Source of the DNA: an uncultured Rickettsiales bacterium
GTDB taxonomy: Bacteria; Pseudomonadota; Alphaproteobacteria; Rickettsiales; Deianiraeaceae
Assembly (NCBI GenBank): GCA_946544555.1
Contig: CAMNMI010000001.1
Span: forward strand, 1 to 30,822
Length of the DNA stretch: 30,822 nt
Direction of reading: 5' to 3'
Below, piece after piece: positions 1 through 8,232 of this stretch. The position numbers and the translations under genes are program-made. A model generated the notes under the pieces. It saw only the letters and a list, made by a program, of their open reading frames with translations, made no database searches and was not told the DNA's origin. Numbering within the stretch: the first letter of the stretch is position 1; each line of letters starts with the position of its first letter.

Positions 1-492
1 ATTGACTATTTTAGATACTTTTTGATTGCTTCAACTACGTTTGGTAACGATGCAGATTACTCGCGTGCACGGCTGGTTGAAATGGTGAATGCCAATCTTG
101 TCAATAACCTCGGGAACTTGGTGCAGCGCGTTTGCAGCATGCTTGTAAAGAATTTTGCAGATAAATGTGGAAAAATAAGTAAGCAGTTTGAAAAAATGGA
201 TTTTGAAGATGAGATTGACAAAATTGATTTCACTGGTATCTTGCAGAAGATTTTTGCTGAGGCCACAAAACTAAATCAGGAGTTTGACAGTGCCGAGCCA
301 TGGGTTTTAGTCAAAGGTTCGGACGAGGACAAACAGCGTGCGTTTGATATTTTGTCAAGTTTTGTGCCAAGAATTATCCGTGTTGTTGATGCATTGGAGC
401 CATTTTGTCCGCACATTTGCCCGATGTTGATTGAAAACTTGAAGCTCACTTCTATGCCAAAGGTTGTTTGCGTGAGGTTGGTAGAAAAATAA
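1..492 (+). CDS. metG: Methionyl-tRNA synthetase, C-terminal part (5' end outside window)
   Basis: The reading frame is open from base 1, so only the last ~163 codons are seen. MetRS charges tRNA-Met with methionine in the cytoplasm. The visible part begins with IDYFRYFLIAS and continues through an acidic/aromatic stretch to NANLVNNLGNLVQRV. This matches the family pattern RYFLL...FG.DgdfS...LV.r.NadLaNnLGNL that opens the anticodon-binding alpha-helical domain. A helical segment with PWVLVK (family: aPW.l.K) and a terminal FCPHICP motif follow. The protein stops right after the helical domain, so it lacks the C-terminal tRNA-binding/dimerisation domain of longer MetRS forms. An internal TTG at 22 could be read as a start, but homology continues upstream of it. 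Confidence 0.93.
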   Translation: MDYFRYFLIASTTFGNDADYSRARLVEMVNANLVNNLGNLVQRVCSMLVKNFADKCGKISKQFEKMDFEDEIDKIDFTGILQKIFAEATKLNQEFDSAEPWVLVKGSDEDKQRAFDILSSFVPRIIRVVDALEPFCPHICPMLIENLKLTSMPKVVCVRLVEK

Positions 493-576
493 CTTAAAAC
501 CAAAGAATTATACAAAAATAATACAAATTGCAAATTCTTTCTTCCATCCTCAACATTCCTACCCACAAATCCTACC

Positions 577-1089
577 ATGTCTCAATATTTAGATTTATAT
601 TCCGCTGCGAAGAAGTGGCTTGGTGTACCGTTCAGGTGGCATGGACATACAAAGGACGGCTGTGATTGTATTGGTTTGATTGTTGGCATTTTGCATGAAA
701 AAAATGCAATAACCGATGAAGATTTAGCGTTATTTGAACAATGTAGGTATGGCCACAATTTGAGTAGAATTTGCGAGCAATATGTTAATCATATGATGCT
801 TAAATATTTCAACAAATACGAAGAAAATGAATTGAAGAATGGCCTTGTTTTTCGTATGAAGGACTATAATGCACTGTATCACTTTGCAATTTATGGGAAT
901 GGACAAATAATCCATACGACAAGCGAGGTTGGATGCGTTTTTCAAGCAAACTTTGATGATAATTTGAAGTCAAAAGTGCAAGATATTTTTGTGCTAAAGG
1001 ATGAGATTTTACGCAACAGAATAAAACATGAATTGCCAAGATGTCAGAAAGGTTTGCCGCAAACTTGGCCGACATTTTGCAGGTTATAG
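577..1089 (+). CDS. NlpC/P60-family cysteine peptidase (phage/GTA-type)
   Basis: A 170-residue protein of the NlpC/P60 fold, whose members hydrolyse peptide bonds in peptidoglycan stems. The N-terminus has the substrate-groove sequence LGVPFRWHGHTKDGCDCIGL; Cys31 in the DC(I/S)GL motif is the expected nucleophile. YHFAIYG (His102) and the following IIHTT (His113) fit the second and third catalytic positions. The VPFRWHG...DC.GL form resembles the small peptidases of phage tails and gene-transfer-agent clusters, but no phage genes adjoin. There is no signal peptide. The last ~15 codons overlap the 3' end of the convergent gene by 46 bp. The C-terminal tail after about residue 150 looks non-homologous and may be a readthrough extension. 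Confidence 0.8.
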   Translation: MSQYLDLYSAAKKWLGVPFRWHGHTKDGCDCIGLIVGILHEKNAITDEDLALFEQCRYGHNLSRICEQYVNHMMLKYFNKYEENELKNGLVFRMKDYNALYHFAIYGNGQIIHTTSEVGCVFQANFDDNLKSKVQDIFVLKDEILRNRIKHELPRCQKGLPQTWPTFCRL

Positions 1090-2351
1090 TTGGATTGTTG
1101 GTTGTTATTCATCATATATTGGTATTGCTGTTGATATTGTTGGTAATATTTTTGGAAATTTTGTGCTTGGTTTTCTTGGTTCATTGTTTGCTGTGGGGCA
1201 CAACTTTGTAAATTATAATATGACTGATAATTTGATGGCATTATGACTGGATAACACATTACTGGCTGAGCTGGCATAGGTGAATTTCTCTGACCTTGGT
1301 TTAATAATTGTTCTGCCTTTTTTTGTGCCTCTTTTTTCTTGTGTTTTCTGTAAAGATGCACACAAACAGCAACAATTGTAATGACTGCAATTACTGCGAC
1401 TGCAATAATAATACCCATCTGCAATTTGTCCCAGTATGACTTTTCGTTTCTGTCAATGCCTGCAATTTTATCTTTTGTCTCCTGTGTTGTATGTTCTTCC
1501 AATATCTTTTTTAGCTCTGGGTCTTCCATGCATTTGTCCCAGAATTCTGCTGTTGCTTTTGGTGGATGAAATTTATTATCACTGCCGGTTCCATTATCAA
1601 GCTGGAAATCAATATTGCCAAGGTGCTTGACAAATTCAGGATCTTTGCAAAGCTCTTTAAAAGCAGCCACGTGGTCGTCAATGGATGTTGTGAATGGTCC
1701 AAACGAAGGAAGTGAATCCATGCAAATATTAATCTTCCCATCAGGCCCCAACTGAGAGAAGTCAATATTTTTCATGTTATTCAAATTGTGCCAATTTCCT
1801 AAGCTATAACCTTGGCTATTTAGATTGACATTTCCATTTTGTCCACCAATTATACTATTTGTTATTTCTGCTGATTTAGCACCTCTTGCGGCTGCCTCGT
1901 TGGTTCCTGCAATTATATCTCCTCCACCTTGCGGAGAGTTGCTGTGAATAATGACTGCCTCATCGCTTTTATAAGCTTGGCCGTCAAACATTTTTTTCAG
2001 TGCATCTTCTTCTTCCCATGTTCCATGTGAATATTGTTGTATATCTGCCGCACCATTGCCATTTGTATCTGGAATTTTGATGTTCTTCAATGCATCAACT
2101 TCTGCGGAATTGTTTGGATCAACAATTCTCATTGAATGGGTTCCATCTTCGTTGGCATATGTAACAATTGAAAGATTTTTGTCTTTGAAATTATCCAACA
2201 AGTAATCATCCAGTTTGTTTTCGCTGCTAAAAAAGTTGCCAGCAAAATCTTCAACATGAAGCTTTCCAGCGTTGATGTCTGACACAAATTGGTTGTAGCC
2301 GGCCTCGTTGTTTGTATAAGTATTTCCGCCAAATGTCATTGTGTCAGGCAT
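1044..2351 (-). CDS. Unknown one-TM protein with Q/N-rich C-terminal tail
   Basis: A 435-residue protein of no recognised family. Residues 1-310 are polar, Asn/Asp/Gly-rich and contain repeated statements of NID/NIDF type, with no N-terminal signal peptide. A single strong hydrophobic helix (MGIIIAVAVIAVITIV, about 312-334) is followed by a basic stop-transfer cluster RKHKKKEAQKK. The tail (~345-435) is rich in Gln, Asn and Tyr (QKYYQQYQQQYQYMMNNNQQ) and probably disordered. The architecture recurs in at least four other genes of this window. Basic residues after the helix predict the tail on the cytoplasmic side. The promoter at 2375-2402 supports the ATG at 2351. The gene overlaps the convergent NlpC gene. 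Confidence 0.75.
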   Translation of the reverse strand: MPDTMTFGGNTYTNNEAGYNQFVSDINAGKLHVEDFAGNFFSSENKLDDYLLDNFKDKNLSIVTYANEDGTHSMRIVDPNNSAEVDALKNIKIPDTNGNGAADIQQYSHGTWEEEDALKKMFDGQAYKSDEAVIIHSNSPQGGGDIIAGTNEAAARGAKSAEITNSIIGGQNGNVNLNSQGYSLGNWHNLNNMKNIDFSQLGPDGKINICMDSLPSFGPFTTSIDDHVAAFKELCKDPEFVKHLGNIDFQLDNGTGSDNKFHPPKATAEFWDKCMEDPELKKILEEHTTQETKDKIAGIDRNEKSYWDKLQMGIIIAVAVIAVITIVAVCVHLYRKHKKKEAQKKAEQLLNQGQRNSPMPAQPVMCYPVIMPSNYQSYYNLQSCAPQQTMNQENQAQNFQKYYQQYQQQYQYMMNNNQQSNYNLQNVGQVCGKPF

Positions 2352-2374
2352 GTTTGAATACTAAAATACAGGAT

Positions 2375-2402
2375 ATTTTACCATTTTTTAATTTATTGAC
2401 AA
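2375..2402 (-). promoter_or_regulatory. Sigma70-type promoter of the 1044-2351 gene
   Basis: On the minus strand TTGTCA, a 16-bp spacer and TAAAAT lie 23 bp upstream of the ATG at 2351. The -35 hexamer overlaps the -35 of the divergent pgk-like gene, because TTGACAA reads as TTGTCAA on the other strand. Expression of the two genes may therefore compete. Confidence 0.65.
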
Positions 2403-2423
2403 TAAAAAAGTGATTTCTATCAA
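2396..2423 (+). promoter_or_regulatory. Sigma70-type promoter of the pgk-like gene
   Basis: A consensus TTGACA (2396-2401), a 16-bp spacer and TATCAA (2418-2423) lie 14 bp before the ATG at 2438. The predicted leader is only about 7-8 nt and contains no Shine-Dalgarno sequence. Confidence 0.55.
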
Positions 2424-2437
2424 AAGTTGCTGTTTGA

Positions 2438-3664
2438 ATGGTGAATTTTGATGTTGTTAACGACATTGTTATCACAAGCAAAACCATATTTTTACGGTGC
2501 GATTTGAACGTTCCAGTTGAGAACGGAGTTATCACGGACGACACCAAAATTGTCAGAGAAATGCCAATGATAAACTATCTCGTCAAGAATGGCGCAAGAG
2601 TGGTTTTGGCTACTCATTTAGGCACTCCAAACGGCAATGTTGATGAGAAATTCTCAACAAAAATTATAGCAGATTATCTTGAACGAAGAATGAGATGCAA
2701 GGTGCATTTTTCAGAGGAATGTGTTGGCGAGCAGGCAAAAAAAGTGATTTTCCGTGCGTCTTATGGAGAGATTATTGTGCTTGAAAATTTGGCCTTTCAT
2801 CGCGAAGAATTTGCATGCGATTTGAACTTCGCACAGAAGCTGTCCGATGGCATAAATGTTTATGTCAACGACACATTTGAGAGCAGTCATTTGCCGTTTG
2901 CGTCAATATTGGGCGTGCCTCTGTTTGTGCGGGCGACCGCTGGAATTAGATTGGCAAAAGAAGTGGAAAATCTGAACTGCATTATCAACAATGAAGATAA
3001 AATGCCGATTATTGCAATCATTGGTGGGAACCGATTTTCAAAGCACGTTGATTTGATTAGAAATCTGGTTGACAAAGTCCAGTATTTGGTGCTCGGAGGA
3101 ACAATTGCAAATGTATTTTTAAAGGCCAATGGATATAAAATTGGCAAGTCCATCATTGAAGAAGGATTTACTGACTTTGTTTTTGAAATGCACGAAAAGG
3201 CCAAAAAAAGCGGTTGCAACATCATTTTTCCACATGATTTTGTAGTGTCAAAAAACATTGTATTGAACCCTAATGTTGAAATCAAGTCAGCCGACAAAAT
3301 CGTAAGCGATGACATAATTATTGATGTTGGACCAGTATTTATTAACCTCGTCAAGGACATTTTGAATACGAAAGCCAACGTTTTGTGGCATGGCTCTATG
3401 GGTGTCTACGAGCGCGTTGATGTCGGTACGCTTGACATTGCAAAATATATTGCCGCGCGCAGTTGTGCAAGAATAAAAAAAATTCACTCCGTTGTTGGCG
3501 GAAATGACACTGTCAAGTTTATCAAAAAACATAATTTGATTGACAAATTTTCGTATGTTTCCACCTCTGGGAACGCATTTTTTGAGTATTTGCAAGGAAA
3601 AATCCTTCCCGGTATTGAAATCCTTCACCGTTTGAGTAGCTACGAAGAACGCAAGAGGAAATAA
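2438..3664 (+). CDS. pgk: Phosphoglycerate kinase homologue with degenerate active site
   Basis: A full-length (408 aa) two-domain PGK fold. Canonical PGK transfers phosphate from 1,3-bisphosphoglycerate to ADP in glycolysis. Recognisable landmarks are CDLNVP (Asp22, Asn24), THLG (His60), ENLAFHREE, YVNDTF, the domain linker IIAIIGG, GGTIANVFLKANGYKIGKS, the C-lobe MGVYE, VVGGNDT and GKILPGIE. Many catalytic positions are changed: the transition-state Arg of (Q)RI is Lys38, the Arg of SHLGRPKG is Thr63, the Arg of ENLRF is Ala119, and the Arg after the AH of VNDAFGTAHR is Leu152. In addition GGAKVSDKI reads GGNRFSKHV, WNGPMG reads WHGSMG, VGGGDT reads VGGNDT, and STGGGA reads STSGNA. The frame is intact and its stop abuts the convergent gene, so it is probably expressed. 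It may be a weakly active enzyme or a pseudoenzyme. Confidence 0.88.
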   Translation: MVNFDVVNDIVITSKTIFLRCDLNVPVENGVITDDTKIVREMPMINYLVKNGARVVLATHLGTPNGNVDEKFSTKIIADYLERRMRCKVHFSEECVGEQAKKVIFRASYGEIIVLENLAFHREEFACDLNFAQKLSDGINVYVNDTFESSHLPFASILGVPLFVRATAGIRLAKEVENLNCIINNEDKMPIIAIIGGNRFSKHVDLIRNLVDKVQYLVLGGTIANVFLKANGYKIGKSIIEEGFTDFVFEMHEKAKKSGCNIIFPHDFVVSKNIVLNPNVEIKSADKIVSDDIIIDVGPVFINLVKDILNTKANVLWHGSMGVYERVDVGTLDIAKYIAARSCARIKKIHSVVGGNDTVKFIKKHNLIDKFSYVSTSGNAFFEYLQGKILPGIEILHRLSSYEERKRK

Positions 3665-5377
3665 TTAACCAATATTCCGTTTTTCTGCTAACTCCTGAGC
3701 GGTTCCCTTAAATGTTTCCGTCCATCCGCCTTTTCCATCGCGGCGCAGACAAAGCATTTGGTAATCAGCTTCAATGCGGGGACCATAAAGGTAAAAATCT
3801 TTGCCATTGTAGTTTGGGTTTATCACTTCGTAGCCAAGCCAATTAGCCACTAAATTAGCCATTTCGTAGTGAGTGATAAAGCTCATTTTTTTCAATTTAT
3901 CAAACAGTTTTTTGTCTGCTTTTTTTACATAGACAAGTCCAGGAACATTTGATACATCCGTTGTCAATGCTGAATGTCCAAACAAACTATATGCATGATG
4001 TGCCTCGCCGTCTGATCCAATCAAGTCGCCATGGTCAGCGGTGTACAAAATATATTCCGCGCCATTTTGTTTAGAGTATTCAATGGTTTTTGAAATCAGT
4101 TCATCAGTCATTAAAATCGCATTGTGATATTCTGCGCGCGTTTTTGAAATCTTGTCAGTCAAGTCCTTGAACTTTACAAATTCTGGATGACCGCGATAAT
4201 TCCAGCTGTAAGGTAGGTGTGGCGTTTTGAATTGTATCACAACAAAGTGTTTTCCTTGCGACAAATCAAGGTTTTTGAATAAATCCAGTAGAAACCAATC
4301 ACCTTCTTTTTTAATTTTTAAAGCGTGAATTCCCATGGAAGTGACAACGTTGTCCGCAACAATTCCGCCGTATTCAACATTGTTGTTCTCCTGCGAGCTT
4401 ATCCAGTGTGTTTTGTAGCCATTTTCTTTTGCCATTTTGAAGAGATTTTGTTGCTGTTTTTGGAGCGTTTTGCTGAGATTGTGCGGATGATGCAGTAAGT
4501 TGAAGAAAATTGGCGTCGATGCAAGTGTTCCAACCCCGCCGCTGAAACCTCTTATTGCGATGAAGTTTTGCGGGTTATTTGCCACCATTTTGCGGATTTT
4601 AGGTGTTGTATCGCGACCTTGTTTTAGTAAATTCTTATTCAAAAAGCTCATGTCAGGCCAATTTGTGCTCTCTCCCCAGATGACGACAATCAGTCGCGGA
4701 GAGTTCTTATTCACCAGCTTGATTTGCACGCCGGAGTTTTCATCTGGGTATTTAATTGCGTCCTCCTTGCGCCACAGATGAGTAATTGTGTATGGAAAAA
4801 CCCTTGAAACATTGTGAAATGATGTACGGGTTGGCTTTGGCATAGCCCTAATCATATCCATGTTGTAGCCATACCACATCATCCAGCAGAAGGCGAAAAT
4901 AATAGCTATATCGCAGACGAAGAACCTCATCATGCGCTTTCTGTATTTGATTGTGACAAACAAAAACAGCGCAAACGGCACAACCACAAATGGCATGAAC
5001 CATGCTGTCATGCTCAAACTTTCAAGGATGTCGCCACTCTCGCGGAAGCAGTTAATGATGTCATCTGGATTGACTGGCACGCCTGAAAAAGAGATATAAA
5101 CGCAGTTCCCAAAGATTGCAATAAAGTAAAATATTGCAACAAACAAGATAATTGGTAGAGTTGCAAAGGTCAGTAAAAAACAGCACAGAACACCAATTGC
5201 CACTATTGGCAAATTGACGTTTATACCAATGATTTTTCTTGCAACCAGCACTGCGTCAGGAATGAAAATCATTGTCCCAAGCAGTAAAAATGCCAGCAGG
5301 TTATATTTAACATTTCCACCACCATTCCTATTCAGGAGGAAATATTTCAAATGCGACATCATCTTCTTTTTATTCAT
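3665..5377 (-). CDS. LPS phosphoethanolamine transferase-like membrane sulfatase-fold protein (EptA/YhjW type)
   Basis: A 570-residue protein with about five N-terminal membrane helices (residues ~24-175) followed by a large alkaline-phosphatase/sulfatase domain expected in the periplasm. Family members move phosphoethanolamine from phosphatidylethanolamine to lipid A or another glycan. Metal and catalytic motifs are present: VIWGES (Glu236), DTTPK, the nucleophile region GGVGTLAST (Thr284), KTPHLPY (His387) and YTADHGDLIG (Asp448, His449), then GEAHHAYSLFGHSAL. Substrate cannot be decided from sequence. It begins one base after the stop of the prepilin-like gene, so the two form an operon. 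Its stop directly abuts the convergent pgk-like gene, leaving no room for a dedicated terminator. Confidence 0.85.
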   Translation of the reverse strand: MNKKKMMSHLKYFLLNRNGGGNVKYNLLAFLLLGTMIFIPDAVLVARKIIGINVNLPIVAIGVLCCFLLTFATLPIILFVAIFYFIAIFGNCVYISFSGVPVNPDDIINCFRESGDILESLSMTAWFMPFVVVPFALFLFVTIKYRKRMMRFFVCDIAIIFAFCWMMWYGYNMDMIRAMPKPTRTSFHNVSRVFPYTITHLWRKEDAIKYPDENSGVQIKLVNKNSPRLIVVIWGESTNWPDMSFLNKNLLKQGRDTTPKIRKMVANNPQNFIAIRGFSGGVGTLASTPIFFNLLHHPHNLSKTLQKQQQNLFKMAKENGYKTHWISSQENNNVEYGGIVADNVVTSMGIHALKIKKEGDWFLLDLFKNLDLSQGKHFVVIQFKTPHLPYSWNYRGHPEFVKFKDLTDKISKTRAEYHNAILMTDELISKTIEYSKQNGAEYILYTADHGDLIGSDGEAHHAYSLFGHSALTTDVSNVPGLVYVKKADKKLFDKLKKMSFITHYEMANLVANWLGYEVINPNYNGKDFYLYGPRIEADYQMLCLRRDGKGGWTETFKGTAQELAEKRNIG

Positions 5378-5378
5378 A

Positions 5379-6560
5379 TTATCTCATTTCCAGCCCTGCT
5401 TTGTAGAGCAATCCGCCAAGCGTTTCATAGCCAATTTGGTCGTCAAAGAATTTCGTTTTTTCACCTTTATAGAAGATGAACGGCGAGTGATTTGCTGCTG
5501 CGGTTTGGTTAAACATTGCTCTGCCTTTAATGCCAAATGTGTTGTTTGTGCCGACATTCAAGCAGTTTTGTGCTGAAAATTTTGTCCTCGCATCGGCGTT
5601 TGTTGCGGTCAATTTTGTTATCTTCTGGGGCTTGCCGCTACGTGTTGAATTTGGTTTCAGTGCGCATGTTTTTTCACCGTCCTCACCATGACTGACAATC
5701 GCATATGCAACGGTGCCATTTTGATCCAAAAACTTGGTGTTGGCCGCATTTTTTGCTGTTGTCTCTACATCCTTGATACGAATTCCATAAGGTGGAACTT
5801 TCCATGTCTTTCTTCCGTTGTTTGTGTCTGTTGCATTTGTGTAGTTATAATAATAATACTCAATCATTGACAATGCTTGTCCTTCCTTCATTTTTTCGGA
5901 ACCGCATGGATAGTCGCTGTCGCTGGATGAACCATATGTCGTGCCATTATTATTTCCGCAAGCATGTTGAGGATTGGTAGCATTTTCGGTTGTATTATAA
6001 TATACGGTTGTATAACCTTTTTTTGTAAACGTCTCTGGTGCACCATGATAAGTGTGAGTGTCTACCGGGTCAACCAGATGTGAAATTGTGTAATATTCAA
6101 AGAAATTTCCGTACATATCGGTTGCATCGTCTTGTGAAAGGCCGAGCTCTTTGAATGGGACGATACCATATCTGATTGTATCATACAAGTTGCCTTCACA
6201 AATACCTAAACGATAATTTGTGCCAATATTTTCATGATAACCATTTCCGCGTTGCTGGTTTGCAGTTTTATAAATTGTCCAGTCGCGCGCATTGTTGTTT
6301 CCCATCACATCACACTCACTTCCAAACAGCTTTGTGTCTTGGTTGTGGAGGAGATAAGATGCTGGCGCTGGCAGCCGTTTGTGCATGGTGAAATATGTCT
6401 GCAAGGCCTGTTGGATAACCTCAATTTTCTTCTGGTTTGCTTTATATTTGTATTTGCCATACAGCCCTGATGATGCTTTGATGCTGAGCGAAATCAGCGC
6501 GCCGAGCACCGCCAAAACGACAGAAATTTCAATCAAGGTGAATGATTTTTTAAACCGCAC
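5379..6560 (-). CDS. Type IV prepilin-like / pseudopilin protein with large C-terminal domain
   Basis: A 393-residue protein starting RFKKSFTLIEISVVLAVLGALI, the class III prepilin signature: basic leader, FTLIE with Glu at +5, and a ~20-residue hydrophobic alpha1 helix. The residue before Phe is Ser rather than the usual Gly, so cleavage by a prepilin peptidase is uncertain. A long Asn/Thr/Tyr-rich domain follows, with several Cys and a DxxD-like MYGNFFEYYT segment. It is much longer than minor pseudopilins (~120-200 aa). No other pilus or type II secretion gene is nearby. The start is GTG: a TTGACA/TAAAAT promoter ends 6 bp upstream, which leaves no space for a longer product. The EptA-like gene follows in the same operon. 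Confidence 0.8.
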   Translation of the reverse strand: MRFKKSFTLIEISVVLAVLGALISLSIKASSGLYGKYKYKANQKKIEVIQQALQTYFTMHKRLPAPASYLLHNQDTKLFGSECDVMGNNNARDWTIYKTANQQRGNGYHENIGTNYRLGICEGNLYDTIRYGIVPFKELGLSQDDATDMYGNFFEYYTISHLVDPVDTHTYHGAPETFTKKGYTTVYYNTTENATNPQHACGNNNGTTYGSSSDSDYPCGSEKMKEGQALSMIEYYYYNYTNATDTNNGRKTWKVPPYGIRIKDVETTAKNAANTKFLDQNGTVAYAIVSHGEDGEKTCALKPNSTRSGKPQKITKLTATNADARTKFSAQNCLNVGTNNTFGIKGRAMFNQTAAANHSPFIFYKGEKTKFFDDQIGYETLGGLLYKAGLEMR

Positions 6561-6566
6561 AATATG

Positions 6567-6593
6567 ATTTTAGAGTAGAATAATAAATGTCAA
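6567..6593 (-). promoter_or_regulatory. Promoter of the prepilin-like/EptA-like operon
   Basis: On the minus strand TTGACA (plus 6588-6593), a 15-bp spacer and TAAAAT (plus 6567-6572) lie 6 bp from the GTG start at 6560. Transcription should begin at or next to the start codon, so the mRNA may be leaderless. Confidence 0.6.
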
Positions 6594-6645
6594 GATTGAA
6601 GTAAAGCGTGATCTTGCAAAACAGAGAGAAATATAATTAGACCAT

Positions 6646-7314
6646 TCACTTCTCTGATACTTCCTTCAATAACTTCTCCGCGGCGTCTTCTTCAGCCAGT
6701 TTTTTACGCGCCCCACAGCCTTCCGCCATGTATTTACCTACCTGCACTTGGACGAGAAAAGTTGGAGCGTTTTCTGATCCTGTTTTGTCAATCAGAGTAT
6801 ATTTTGGCAAGCAACCATATTTCTTCTGGGTATATTCTTGGAGCTCCATTTTAGCATCCTTATATTGGCGAGCAGAGGCAAGATACGGTTCAAATAGGAA
6901 GGAAATAACCTCGTAGGCCTTATCAATGCCAAATTCAAGGTAGATTATGCAAACAAAACTCTCCATGATGTCTGCAAGACAATGACTAACCAGCTGTGGT
7001 GTTTGCGGATGTGTCTTGACAAACTTATCAATATGTATGTCCTTCGCCACTTTTGCACAGACATTGCGAGAAATCAGCAAGGACTTCTTCTCACTCAATT
7101 CACCTTCTGTATCATGAGGAAAATTCTCAAACAGCATGCGAGAAATGCAAAAATTGAGGATAGTATCACCAAAAAATTCCAGTCGCTCATAATTTTTTTT
7201 CTTAGAAACAGACGAATGTGTCATAGCTTCCGCAAAGCGTTGAGAGCGCGTAATGTCGTATAATTCAAACCTGTCGCAGAAGTCAATAAAATCATCAAAA
7301 AATTTTTGTTGCAT
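6646..7314 (-). CDS. rnc: Ribonuclease III
   Basis: A 222-residue protein of typical RNase III length. It cleaves double-stranded RNA during rRNA and mRNA maturation. The N-terminal catalytic domain carries YERLEFFGDTIL (Glu43, Glu46, Asp50) and ADIMESFVCIIYLEFG (Asp115, Glu118), so all metal-binding acidic residues are kept. The double-stranded RNA-binding domain (about 152-219) reads AKMELQEYTQKKYGCLPKY...EGCGARKKLAEEDAAEKLL and is complete. It is monocistronic here; in many bacteria rnc sits with era or lepB, whereas here lepB is ~15 kb away. The ATG at 7314 is the first start after upstream stops. No Shine-Dalgarno sequence is visible. Confidence 0.96.
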   Translation of the reverse strand: MQQKFFDDFIDFCDRFELYDITRSQRFAEAMTHSSVSKKKNYERLEFFGDTILNFCISRMLFENFPHDTEGELSEKKSLLISRNVCAKVAKDIHIDKFVKTHPQTPQLVSHCLADIMESFVCIIYLEFGIDKAYEVISFLFEPYLASARQYKDAKMELQEYTQKKYGCLPKYTLIDKTGSENAPTFLVQVQVGKYMAEGCGARKKLAEEDAAEKLLKEVSEK

Positions 7315-7365
7315 TTTAATAAGTTTATTTAGAATAGCACATATTGTTTAAATTGCAGTTCTAAA

Positions 7366-8049
7366 ATGTCAATAGCTTCCCAGCCCAAAAACAAAGATTT
7401 TAGAACAGAAGCTCAGGGCACAATCAGGTTTGATTTCATGAAGCAGGGGCTTGGTGGCAAAGAAAACAGTATTATCATTGACCGTTATGTTAAAATGTTT
7501 GACAAGCACTTTTTGAACTTCATAACCCAAAGACAACAAAGAGACTTGGCAATCTTGCAATGTGTTATGCAGTTTTTATTGCAACAAACAGAGTGTAATA
7601 AAAAAAACTTTCAGCACTTGCAAATGAGCTCAGCATTTACCATAGAAAGCAAGCATATACAAATAGATAATAGCATTGTACCTATTGACTGGCAGTTGAA
7701 TGTCCTACACTTAGAACAAGAAATGTCTACAATGAAGTCAATACATTCCTTCATACAAAATATTGTTTTCAAACATGCAACTGACTGTGATAAGAAGGCA
7801 GCAAAAAATCTTGCCAGCATAGACGCAAAAATAGAGAAAATTAAAAAACTAACAGACGAAGCCATGATGGATAGAATAACGCATGGGGATAAGTGCAGGG
7901 AATATATCCAAGACAAGCTGCATCCATTGAAAAAATACGAGGAAATATTAGAAAATATAGGTATGAATACTAATTTAGAAGAAGATTATATTCATTTGAA
8001 AGAATACTTAAATAAAGTTAAAGATTTGGATTTTAGCAAACCTTGTTAA
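7366..8049 (+). CDS. Unknown 227-aa helical protein
   Basis: No family recognised. The protein is soluble, with no signal peptide or membrane helix. It is Lys/Gln/Asp-rich and predicted mostly alpha-helical, with possible coiled-coil stretches (ASIDAKIEKIKKLTDEAMMD and EDYIHLKEYLNKVKDLDF). Four internal Cys show no metal-binding spacing. It is divergent from rnc across a ~50-bp AT-rich gap that must hold both promoters. An intact frame of this length among shorter shadow frames supports coding, but a role cannot be assigned. Confidence 0.65.
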   Translation: MSIASQPKNKDFRTEAQGTIRFDFMKQGLGGKENSIIIDRYVKMFDKHFLNFITQRQQRDLAILQCVMQFLLQQTECNKKNFQHLQMSSAFTIESKHIQIDNSIVPIDWQLNVLHLEQEMSTMKSIHSFIQNIVFKHATDCDKKAAKNLASIDAKIEKIKKLTDEAMMDRITHGDKCREYIQDKLHPLKKYEEILENIGMNTNLEEDYIHLKEYLNKVKDLDFSKPC

Positions 8050-8232
8050 TTTTTTATATTAAGCATTTATTGTTTCATCTGCCACCCAACTCATACCCCA
8101 ATTGTCGTGCATCTTCCAACTACACTCCATATCACCATAATAAAAATATAATATTTTATTAACAGAATATCTATATGCAAAAAAAGCTTGAATATTATAA
8201 ACTTCATGCATGTTGTTTTTAGGTCTTATAAT

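Noticed and set aside
8050..8232. Possible small gene in the gap before the lipoproteins
   Set aside because: Only very short frames; AT-rich with a weak AAAATATAATATTTT palindrome. Nothing supportable.
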